This document shows positions 16,916-25,168 of a stretch of DNA of 44,663 nucleotides, piece by piece (the first letter of the stretch is position 1; each line of letters starts with the position of its first letter). The notes below the pieces were generated by a model that saw nothing but the letters and a program-made list of their open reading frames with translations, was not told the DNA's origin and made no database searches. A program made the position numbers and the translations under genes. The DNA comes from Bacteroidales bacterium (GTDB lineage Bacteria; Bacteroidota; Bacteroidia; Bacteroidales; UBA932), in contig JAFUVY010000026.1 of NCBI GenBank assembly GCA_017477335.1, positions 1 to 44,663 on the forward strand. Direction: 5' to 3'.

Positions 16916-18364
16916 TTATTGTTCATAACCTGGATTCTGGGTAAGGGCTCCGTAGGATTTGTCCCTCTCTGTCTGAGGAATGGGCCAGTACATAAGCTGA
17001 TGACGGTCGTTCCAGCCGTCAATAGTGTAGCTGTCGTTGCCGGGATAAACCGTCTTTATCCATGCGGGGAAGTCCTTGGAGGAATAGTCCGTGGCGCTTA
17101 CGTATCCGTGATGCCTTATGGCAAGGCGTTTTACGTCAAACCACCTTCTGCCCTCGCCGTAGAACTCCCTTTGGAGCTCGTCCATGAAAAGGGTCTCGAA
17201 TGCGGCGTCCGTCATGGTTGCGGGGAGGGAAACCGCAGCATAACGCTTCTCCATAAGGGTTTTGAGGGTGGAGAGGGCGTCATCTACGCTGCCATCAAGC
17301 CATTCTGCCTCGGCCTTGATGAAATAAGCGTCGGCAAGGCGGAAAACGGGAAGCGGGGACTCGGACGGGAGCGGGTTGGCGATAAACTGCCCGGCCTGGC
17401 CGTTGGGGAACTTGATTACGCGGGTGGCGTCTTCCCCGAAGGTGGCTGCCTTGCGGATGTCCCCGGTGCGGAGGGCGTCATCGGCATAAAGTCCGTTGTA
17501 GAGGGCCTGCGTGGGGGAATAGTTGAAGGAGCCGTCCGTGTCGTTCACCTTCTCAAAGAGGCGGATGTAGTCCGTGGAGCGGATGTTTATGGGAGCAAAG
17601 ACCAGTTCCTTGGAGGAAGTGCCGCTCACAAACATTCCAGCCCAGTCTGCCGATGTGCCGCCAAGGGTGAAACCGGCGGGGGAACCAATCACGGAAGAGG
17701 CTTCGGATACGGCTCCGGAATAGTTTCCCTGCCACAGATATACCCTGGCCCTGAGCAGCGCCACAGCCTCCGGAGAGACGTAGGCAAAGGATTTGAAGCC
17801 GGTTTGCGCGGCAAGCAGGCAGGCATCGGCACGGTTCAGGTCGTCAAGGATGAACTGCCAGATATCGGCTTCGCTCTGCCTTGGGACGGAAGGGTCCAGC
17901 GTGGTGGGCTTTTCTATCCTGGGCACTCCGCCGTAGCGTGTCACAAGGTTGTAATAGATGTAGGCCCGGAAGAAGTAGCCAACCCCAAGCGCTTCCTGCG
18001 CGTCACGGGAGGCATTGTCCTTGGCCGCGTCTATCAGAAGATTGGCATACTGGAGCTTCCCAAAGCAGTAGTTCCAGCGGGTAAGGGCGGTGGCCGATGA
18101 TGCCGACTGCGTCTCCGCATGGGTGTCGCTGAAGGAGAAACCGGGGCCGGAGGCGTAATTCTCCGCAATGTAGTCACCCTCGAACCAGAGGTTGCTCACG
18201 ATGGCCTCAAACTGATGCATGACACCGTTGTTGAGCAGCGATATGTCGGAAGGCGTGAGCTTGTCCTTGGTGATAGCTCCCTTAGGGGATATGTCGTCAA
18301 GCATCTTCCCGCATGAAAGTGCTCCCAGAAGCAGCGTGGCCGTTACAAATAGTCTCGTTTTCAT
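16916..18364 (-). CDS. SusD/RagB-family outer-membrane nutrient-binding lipoprotein
   Basis: The 482-residue lipoprotein (C18 in LGALSCGK) is the surface lid that captures ligand for the SusC transporter. Helical SusD repeats are recognisable: LPVFRLADAYFIKAEAEWL, ELQREFYGEGRRWFDVKR, LMYWPIPQTER and the terminal LTQNPGYEQ, all hallmark segments. Length is typical. It starts six bases after the SusC stop, the usual order and spacing for the pair. Ligand specificity cannot be read from sequence; the downstream phosphodiesterase is the only hint. Confidence 0.96.
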   Translation of the reverse strand: MKTRLFVTATLLLGALSCGKMLDDISPKGAITKDKLTPSDISLLNNGVMHQFEAIVSNLWFEGDYIAENYASGPGFSFSDTHAETQSASSATALTRWNYCFGKLQYANLLIDAAKDNASRDAQEALGVGYFFRAYIYYNLVTRYGGVPRIEKPTTLDPSVPRQSEADIWQFILDDLNRADACLLAAQTGFKSFAYVSPEAVALLRARVYLWQGNYSGAVSEASSVIGSPAGFTLGGTSADWAGMFVSGTSSKELVFAPINIRSTDYIRLFEKVNDTDGSFNYSPTQALYNGLYADDALRTGDIRKAATFGEDATRVIKFPNGQAGQFIANPLPSESPLPVFRLADAYFIKAEAEWLDGSVDDALSTLKTLMEKRYAAVSLPATMTDAAFETLFMDELQREFYGEGRRWFDVKRLAIRHHGYVSATDYSSKDFPAWIKTVYPGNDSYTIDGWNDRHQLMYWPIPQTERDKSYGALTQNPGYEQ

Positions 18365-18370
18365 GGCTCG

Positions 18371-21300
18371 TCAGAATTTGAAGCTTACACCTGCAAGGAA
18401 ACTGCGAAGAGAAGGCTGATAACCAAAGTCAACGCCATAGTTTGCAGCCGCAGGGCCGCTTGCCATGGAGACCTCCGGGTCGTAGCCGTCATAGGAAGTG
18501 AAGGTAAAGAGGTTGTCAACGCTCAGGAAAACCTTTGCCTTGGGGAAATGATAGGCAAGCGTGACGGTCTTTATCTTAAAGTAGGAGGCGTCCTCCAGAT
18601 AACGGGAAGACGTAAGGATGTTGTAGTCCACGTCCCATCCGGTATGCATGCCGGAAACTACGGGTCGCGGAATGCTGTTGGAAGTGCCGGGGCCTTTCCA
18701 GTAATTGAGCGCGGCATCGCGGCTCACGTTGAAGTACTGGGTGTAGGACTTCCCGTCATCCCCGATGACGCTTCCGGCGGACAGGCCCAGATGCTCTGTG
18801 CCTTCCTGGCCTGCACCCTTCCAGGCGGCAAATATCTTGCCTCCAATGCTGTACTGGCAGAAGATGTTGAGTTCCAGGTTCTTCCATCGCATATTGGAGT
18901 TGATACCGCCAAAGAAATCAGGCGTTGCCTTTCCGGTAATGACGCGGTCGGAGTTGTAATCTATGTCTCCGTCGCCGTTAACGTCGCGGTAGCGGACATC
19001 GCCGGCACGGACGCCCTTTGCATAGAGGGCCGCCGGGACCTCGGAATCGTCCTGATAAAGTCCCTGCGCCTCCAGCATGTACCACGTGGAGATGGGCTGT
19101 CCGGTTATTATGGCATGCTTGGTGCCGCCGTAAAGGTTGGATGCGCTAACGTAAATGATATCCTGTTCATCCAGAAGCCTCACCAGCCTGTTGGCAGACC
19201 ATGAGAAGTTTCCGGAGAGGTCCCAAGTGAAGTCCCCGGCCTTGATGGCGGTGCCGCCCAGGGTGAGTTCCACTCCAACATTATCCATGACGCCGATATT
19301 CGAGGTCAGGGAAGTATAGCCGGATGTGCCTATAACCGGTTTGCTGTACAGGAGATCGTCAGTGCGGGAGTAGAATACGTCTGCCTGGAAGCTGAGCCGT
19401 TCCTCCAGCCAGGAGGAATCAAAGCCCAGGTTGAACTTTGTGGATTTTTCCCACTTGAGGTCCTGTGCCGGAGTGCTGAACGCCAGGCCGGACACGCCGT
19501 TGTAGGCCGATCCCGCACTCACAAGGTCCATCGCCGCCCAGTTGCCGATTCCGGCCATGGAGCCGGTCTGGCCCGCGGAGAGGCGAATCTTGAGTTCGCT
19601 CAGGACGTTGTTTCTGGGGAGGAACTTCTCATTTGTGACTATCCACGCCAGGGATGCCGCGGGGAATATCCCAAAGCGGTTGGTCTTTGGGAAACGGGAG
19701 GAACCGTCGGCACGCACGGACAGGTTAAGGATGTAGCGGTTGTCCCAGTTGACGGCCGCACGGGCAAAATAGGATTCCAGGGCATAGGCATTATAGCCGA
19801 TACTGCCGGGATAGATAGTATTTCCGGAGGTGATGAGATTGAACGAGGAAGAGGGGAAGGCGGAATTTGCGTAGTTGTCCGACGCCGCTCCAAAGGTGTC
19901 GTACTCGTACTTCTCAAAAGAATGGCCGGCCATTACGTTGTAATTGAGTTTTCCCGTCTCCTGGCTCCAGCTCAGCACATTGTCGAAAACCCAGCGGAGG
20001 GAGTTGTTCTTCTGCTCCGAAAGGGCGTTCCAGCCGTCCTTGTAACCTCTCTCCGTGTTCTTCTCCGTGAGTTTCTTTACAACGTGGTCGTAAATTGTGT
20101 AAGCGCTCAGGGAAGGGGAGTACTTGAGTCCCTTTATGGGCGTAACGTCAAAGGACACGGTGCCGGAAAGCTGATACTTGTCCGTATAGTAATCCTCTTC
20201 CCGGATGCACATCACGGGATTGTGCCTTACCAGGCCGTCTATGCTCATGGTGCGGTAATCTCCTTCCAGGGCATTGGTGCGGATTTCCCTTCCGTACTCG
20301 TCCGTGCCCCGGACGCAGTAGGGAGTGTACCAGGGCTGCTCCTCGCGGGCTGCACGCAGGATTTTAAGGGAACCGTCTGTCTCTTCAGTCCTGTCATACC
20401 GGGCATAAGCTCCCGCAATCCTGGTGTTGACGGATAACCAGGGGGTTATCTTGTGCACCAGCTGGGTACGCAGTGTGTATTTGTTGAAAGCCGTCTTGTT
20501 AAGGTAGCCTTCCTGGCCGTTGTACCCGGCGGACATATAGAAGGTAGTCTTGTCCGTACCGCCGGAAATGCCGGCAGACACGGAACTTCTCTTTGCCCAT
20601 TTGCGGGAAATGGATTCCACCCAGTTGAAGTCTGCCGGCTGGTCCGGGACATACAGGGTTTTGAGGCTGCCGGAGCCTTTCTCCGCCACATAGACGTTCC
20701 AGTTGTCCACCGCTGCCTGCATCACGTCCGTGTACTGGGCCGTATTTGCCATGGGGATGTCGTGGGCCACATGGGCAAGTCCGAAGTTGGCCTCCGCGTC
20801 CACCCTTGTCTCCCCGGCCTTGCCGGATTTGGTGGTGATGAGGATTACCCCGGCGTTGGCCCGGCTGCCGTATATGGCCGTTGCCGATGCGTCCTTGAGC
20901 ACCTCCATGCGCTCAATATCGGCCGGGTTGATATTAGGATAGCTCTCGGCCGGGATACCGTCAACGACGTAAAGCGGGGAGGACGATCCGGAGATGGAAC
21001 TGACTCCGCGGATGATTATGTTGGGGTTCTCCCCGGGGATGCCGGACGGGCTGGTAACGCTTACGCCTGTCACCCTGCCCTGGAGGGATTTTACCGGGTC
21101 CAATTCTGCTCCACGGTCTATATCGTCCATCTTTACGGACGCAATTGAAGAAGACACCAGACGCCTGGACGCGGTGCCGTAACCAACCACCACAACCTCT
21201 TCCAGAAGCTGGGCGTCCGTTTCCAGGGTGACAAGGAGCTCTTTGCGGCCGTTTACCGGGACGTCCAGTGGCTTGAAGCCAAAGCAGGAAACCTCCAGGA

Positions 21301-21520
21301 CCGCTTCCGGGGCGGCGGAGATGGTGAAATCTCCGTCAGCACCGGTAATGGCCCCTTCCGTTTTGGACCCATTGAGCAGGACGGCTGCTCCCACGACAGG
21401 GGCGCCCTGCTGGTCCAGGACAGCGCCATGCACGGAAATCCTATCCTGTGCAAAGGCATCAACCCCGAATGCCACAAGTGACATTAACAGGGCTGATAAA
21501 AAATATAGCCGGACTCTCAT
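18371..21520 (-). CDS. SusC/RagA-family TonB-dependent outer-membrane transporter
   Basis: A 1,049-residue TonB-dependent transporter. Residues 1-25 are a signal peptide (FGVDAFAQ), 28-102 the carboxypeptidase-regulatory-like domain typical of SusC (VHGAVLDQQGAPVVGAAVLL), then LLEEVVVVGYGT (105-116), the plug domain (about 120-235, with IIIRGVSSISGSSSPLYVVD and VLKDASATAIYGSRANAGV) and a 22-strand barrel ending in phenylalanine (VSFKF). There is no N-terminal STN domain, so no anti-sigma signalling arm is expected. It takes up the ligand presented by SusD using TonB energy. It starts two bases after the beta-helix gene's stop. Confidence 0.97.
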   Translation of the reverse strand: MRVRLYFLSALLMSLVAFGVDAFAQDRISVHGAVLDQQGAPVVGAAVLLNGSKTEGAITGADGDFTISAAPEAVLEVSCFGFKPLDVPVNGRKELLVTLETDAQLLEEVVVVGYGTASRRLVSSSIASVKMDDIDRGAELDPVKSLQGRVTGVSVTSPSGIPGENPNIIIRGVSSISGSSSPLYVVDGIPAESYPNINPADIERMEVLKDASATAIYGSRANAGVILITTKSGKAGETRVDAEANFGLAHVAHDIPMANTAQYTDVMQAAVDNWNVYVAEKGSGSLKTLYVPDQPADFNWVESISRKWAKRSSVSAGISGGTDKTTFYMSAGYNGQEGYLNKTAFNKYTLRTQLVHKITPWLSVNTRIAGAYARYDRTEETDGSLKILRAAREEQPWYTPYCVRGTDEYGREIRTNALEGDYRTMSIDGLVRHNPVMCIREEDYYTDKYQLSGTVSFDVTPIKGLKYSPSLSAYTIYDHVVKKLTEKNTERGYKDGWNALSEQKNNSLRWVFDNVLSWSQETGKLNYNVMAGHSFEKYEYDTFGAASDNYANSAFPSSSFNLITSGNTIYPGSIGYNAYALESYFARAAVNWDNRYILNLSVRADGSSRFPKTNRFGIFPAASLAWIVTNEKFLPRNNVLSELKIRLSAGQTGSMAGIGNWAAMDLVSAGSAYNGVSGLAFSTPAQDLKWEKSTKFNLGFDSSWLEERLSFQADVFYSRTDDLLYSKPVIGTSGYTSLTSNIGVMDNVGVELTLGGTAIKAGDFTWDLSGNFSWSANRLVRLLDEQDIIYVSASNLYGGTKHAIITGQPISTWYMLEAQGLYQDDSEVPAALYAKGVRAGDVRYRDVNGDGDIDYNSDRVITGKATPDFFGGINSNMRWKNLELNIFCQYSIGGKIFAAWKGAGQEGTEHLGLSAGSVIGDDGKSYTQYFNVSRDAALNYWKGPGTSNSIPRPVVSGMHTGWDVDYNILTSSRYLEDASYFKIKTVTLAYHFPKAKVFLSVDNLFTFTSYDGYDPEVSMASGPAAANYGVDFGYQPSLRSFLAGVSFKF

Positions 21521-21522
21521 GG

Positions 21523-24500
21523 CTAATCCTGGTAAGCGCCTGGCCAGAGGTCTCCGCTGCGGGTCACGCCGCGGCCGTCTGTATCAAGGGCACCAATTTC
21601 TTCCAGCCAGTTGCAGAAATCCTGTCCGATGTTGGTAATGGAAGTGCGGATATTGTCCTTGACATTGTAGTCGCTGTTGAGGGAGCTCTTTATTTCATCC
21701 TTTGTCGCGGGAGTGAAGCCGGTAAGTGTGTTTTCCCACATGTAAACGCCATAGAGAGGAATATTTTGAGTCTCGTCCAAATAGACGCCTCCGCCTATGG
21801 TGGATTCGCTTTGGCCAAGAAGGGTTGTGGAGGCAATGGTGAGCCCGTCCGGAGCGTTTTCACAACTCATAAGGTTGTGGCCCTTGTCAACGAAGTTGCC
21901 TGCGGTCTTGAGAACGAACAGGTTGTCCGCCGTCTTATTATTGAAGATGATGTTATTGCATACAACCGCCTTCTTGCTGCCGTTTGCACGCACAATGGCA
22001 GTTGCCATCTCGTCCACAATGGTGGAGTTGATAATAATCCAGCCTCCGTCACTGTTAAAGGAAATGTTGTTTCCGGGGTTGGAATTTGTTGTCCTGTTTC
22101 CGTTAGAAGTGACGTTGTTCATACAGATGTTGGCGTTTCCGGAATGGATATTGACACCCCAGCCGCCAGATGCCGTATTGACGTTGTTGTAGAATGCCAC
22201 GTCATTGAGGTAAACAAGGCAGTCCGCTCCAACCTGGATGGTCCCGCCGGAAGCCTGAGTTGTATTCTTTATGATACAGTGGTTCATCTTTAGTTCGGCG
22301 TTCTGGTTAAGTCCAAAAATGCCGCCGCGGTTTGCAGAGACGTTGCCGTCAAACAGGCAGTTTTCAAAGTATGCGGACTGGGCTGCCTCTACCCTCATGA
22401 CGCCGCCGAAAGACTTGGTGCCGTTAGTCTTGTTGCCCAGGAACTGACAATTCCTGGCTTCAAGTTTTATGGCGTTATTGTCAAGCCATATTGCACCGCC
22501 GTTCATGCCATTGTCTGCGGCAGGTCCGTTGGTGTAGCAGTTCTTGATTGTACAGCCGTCCATATAGACAGAACCACGCTCGGCAGCCAGAGCACCGCCC
22601 TTGCCGTTTTCCGTATAGTTGCCGTCAAAGAGGCAGTTTTTGAAGCGTGCAACGGCGGAAGCGTTGTTGTTGATGTGGATGGCACCGGAGCCGTTGTAAG
22701 CGGTATTGTTTTTAAAAGTGCAGTTTTCAAAGTCAACGGGGCCGTAGCCAAGGCGGGCGGCTGCACCGTGGAAGTTTCCGTCAGTGCCCTTCTTACAGAT
22801 GTTGTCGTGGAAGTTGCAGTCTATGAACTTGCATTCTCCACTGCCCAGCTCAAGGTTGAGGCAACCTCCGTTACGGCCTAAGCTGGCTGTAAATTCGCAG
22901 TGGTCCGCGACAAAAGAAGTGACGCCGTTCATGGAAATGGCGCCGCCGTTGGAATAATACATGGTGGTGCCGGGCTGGCCTGCTTCGTTACCGGTAAACA
23001 GCACGTAGCTCATTGTAGAGGTGGTTTTCTCATTGAGCCAGATGGCACCGCCGTTGGAACACTGGTTGGCGGTTGCAAGAGTCTTGTTGCCGGAGAATTC
23101 AATACTCTCATCTTCCGTTCCGGTAATGCGGAAACCGCCCCAGGAGAAGATTGCTCCGCCTGCGCCGTAGGAACTGTTTTCAGAAAGGACAGTGCCGTTG
23201 TCTATCACTATGGTTGCTCCGGTGTCTGCGGTAGCAATTGCGCCGCCAAGACCGTTTGTTGCGTTGTTTCCGGAGATCAGGCAGTTGCTGAAGCTTACAG
23301 TAGCCGCTCCGGTGGCAATGACGGCACCGCCGGCTGCGTTTTCATAAGATGCCCTGAGGCCGTCGGAATTGGTCTCAATAGACTCCCTGTTTCCGTGGGA
23401 AGCGGTATTCTCGGAGAAGATGCAGTCCTCGAAGGCAAGTTCACCTTTTTCAATTGCAACTGCGCCGCCGCGGTCTGCTGAATTGTTTTCAAAAGTGCAG
23501 CCGGTGAGAGAAACGCTTGCGTCTGCAATGTAAAGGGCGGAACCGTCTCCTTCGGAGCTTGCTCCGGAGAAAGCGACATTCTTTATGTTGAGGTCCAGGT
23601 CTGACGACACTGTAAAGATACGGTGGTTGGAGCCGTTAATTGCAACATTGCCGCGGCCTTCAATATTTAATACAACGTCGGCGAGCTTGATCTCAATGGG
23701 ATCCGGAGTGTAATTGCCATCGGCAAGGAAAACCGTGATTTCCTCAAAGCCATCGGAATTGCTTGCATTGCCAAGGAATGCGGCAAGCTGGGCTGTGTTC
23801 CAGGGGCTGTCTTCCGTAAGACCGTGTCCGTTGCCGTCCGCATCTGCGGAAACATAGCGGTGGTTGAGTTTTTCTTCCGTACCAAAGTCATAAATGGTTG
23901 CACGGACAAAATCAAAGGCCGATGTGGTTACGACGCTGCCGGCAACTGAAGTCCCGTGCATGGAACGGATGGTAACGCCGGCGGAGATCCTGGCTCCGGG
24001 AAGGACTGCCGCGTAGTACACGCCGGCTCCGTTTACGTTGACCACCAGCTCTGAATTGCCGGATTCAACGGTTTCAGCGGGGGTGATGCCACCGGCTGTG
24101 ACGGTGAAGGTCTTGGTTCCGACAAGGTTTTCACCTTCCGTGTTGGAGGAAATCTTAAGGGCGGTCACCTCTGAATCCAAAATCTGAATCTTGGCAAGGG
24201 AAACTGCGTTGAAGAAATTGAGTACGTCGTCGTCTTTGGATGCCTTTGCAAGAGCGATGTTGGCCTTTGCAAAGTCTCCGTCCTGCTCTGCGGGAACGGC
24301 AATGGAGAGGCCACCGTCTGCAAAAGTCGCATTGACGTCATAGGGATAACTGAAGTAGAGGTCCGTAACGTCTGAGGCCACTTCAACCGTAAAGGTTGCA
24401 ACGCCTTCGCTCACGGCAGCCACAGTCTTTGCTGTCTTGGTCTCACCTTCGGAAACGTAGGTGACTTTAACCTCGTCTCCGTCCTCCCATGTGGGAGTAT

Positions 24501-24682
24501 TGCCGTCAAGTGTGGTTTTTACGGCTTCGCTATTGGCTGTAAACTTCAGGACTACAGTCTGCCGGAACCACTTCGGGTTCTTTGCCTTCTTCCTTTCCAG
24601 GGGCGCTTGTCTCCTTGGAACAGGCTGCCGCAGCGGCCAATGCCATGGCGGCAACGATAACAGTCTTGAATGTCAGTTTCAT
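21523..24682 (-). CDS. Surface beta-helix lipoprotein with apparent frameshift near the N-terminus
   Basis: First gene of the SusC/SusD operon. The ATG at 24682 encodes a clear lipoprotein start (MKLTFKTVIVAAMALA, then AAACSKE with C21), but that frame stops after 50 residues (TAG at 24532-24530). The remaining about 1,010 residues are in the +1 frame. Skipping one base around 24,555-24,565 joins VVPA to TVVLKFTAN and restores a sensible protein. A TTG-started reading of the long frame from 24654 gives a basic, non-export N-terminus and is less likely. The body has a fimbrillin-like region (about 45-270: TWEDGDEVKV, YFSYPYDV) and then a right-handed beta-helix with many GGAI/FxxN repeats (FENCTFKNNTAYNGSGAIH), ending DLWPGAYQD like choice-of-anchor Q proteins. 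It probably binds polymer at the cell surface. The frameshift may be a base-calling error, a mutation or programmed. Confidence 0.8.
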
Positions 24683-24716
24683 GGTATTTGTGGTTTTAGT
24701 TATAGTCTTAGCCAGA

Positions 24717-24724
24717 CAAATATA
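24717..24724 (-). promoter_or_regulatory. Bacteroidota -7 box (TATATTTG) for the SusC/SusD operon
   Basis: On the minus strand TATATTTG fits TAnnTTTG and lies 34 bases upstream of the lipoprotein ATG at 24682. A TTTG at 24737-24740 is only 12 bases further upstream, too close for a normal -33 element, so the upstream half is uncertain. Its position supports 24682, not 24654, as the true gene start. Confidence 0.5.
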
Positions 24725-24756
24725 ATAAAATTAGGTCAAAGTTGTACCCTGGAGCA

Positions 24757-24868
24757 CAAAAAAGGGGCTGACTAAAAAGTAGATTCTTCGGCAGGTGAAC
24801 CTGCCTCAGAATGACATGAGACTGTCATTCTGAACGAAGTGAAGAATCTTTTCAGTCACCTCCTTTTT
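24757..24868. repeat. Long palindromic repeat able to form a three-way junction
   Basis: AGATTCTTC (24781-24789) pairs with GAAGAATCT (24841-24849). Beyond it, 24757-24780 and 24850-24868 are imperfectly complementary. Inside lie two more hairpins: GGCAGGT-GA-ACCTGCC (24790-24805) and a 10-bp stem CAGAATGACA/TGTCATTCTG with a 6-base loop (24807-24832). The GATTCTTC...TCATTCTG...GAAGAATC layout resembles palindromic repeats I recall as frequent between genes in Bacteroidota. Placed between two same-strand operons, it may terminate the upstream one. Confidence 0.6.
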
Positions 24869-24886
24869 GGTTTCTATCACTGCCCA

Positions 24887-24979
24887 GGTGCTACTAACGT
24901 CCCACTTAATGGGACGTCAGTGTCATTTTACCCCCATTATCGCTACTATCGTCCCAGTGATTGGGACGTTAGTAGCACC
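24887..24979. repeat. 18-bp perfect inverted repeat with two nested hairpins
   Basis: GGTGCTACTAACGTCCCA (24887-24904) is the exact reverse complement of 24962-24979, 57 bases apart. Each arm can instead fold locally: ACGTCCCA with TGGGACGT (24897-24917) and CGTCCCA with TGGGACG (24950-24968). The block is also a tandem pair of about 33-bp palindromes with a 52-base period (GCTACTAACGTCCCA at 24890, GCTACTATCGTCCCA at 24942). It can therefore fold as one long stem or as two short ones. Confidence 0.65.
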
Positions 24980-24993
24980 CTTGAAGTTGTGAG

Positions 24994-25158
24994 GAGGAAG
25001 GGAGACCCTCCAGGGGGCTTGTGCACCCACGCACAAGGGTAGGGGGAAGGGGCCCGTTGGATACAAGTTCCCGCTGCTAGCGGGGACGCGGGAGACAATG
25101 GGAGGGGCCGGAACGGAGCGAAGCGAAGTGGAGTCCCCCTGGAGGGTCTCCCTTCCTC
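24994..25158. repeat. Element with 24-bp perfect terminal inverted repeats
   Basis: Bases 24994-25017 and 25135-25158 are exact reverse complements (24 bp). The 117-bp interior is G-rich, with a CTTGTGC...GCACAAG hairpin near 25018-25040, and encodes nothing credible. TAGCACCCTT occurs at 24973-24982 and 25160-25169 outside the arms, as a target duplication would, but the gaps to the arms are unequal (11 and 1 bases). The right part resembles bases 1-35 of the window, so this is a dispersed family. It lies directly after the GH3 stop codon and may also work as a terminator. Confidence 0.6.
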
Positions 25159-25168
25159 ATAGCACCCT

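Noticed and set aside
24602..24654. TTG at 24654 as the start of the beta-helix gene
   Set aside because: It yields a basic, Trp/Pro-rich N-terminus without an export signal, whereas the ATG at 24682 gives a perfect lipoprotein signal in the other frame. A frameshift explains both.
24887..24979. CRISPR array
   Set aside because: Only two diverged palindromic units with one spacer-like interval and no cas gene nearby.
24994..25158. Insertion sequence
   Set aside because: The interior is only 117 bp and has no transposase frame. At most it is a non-autonomous element.
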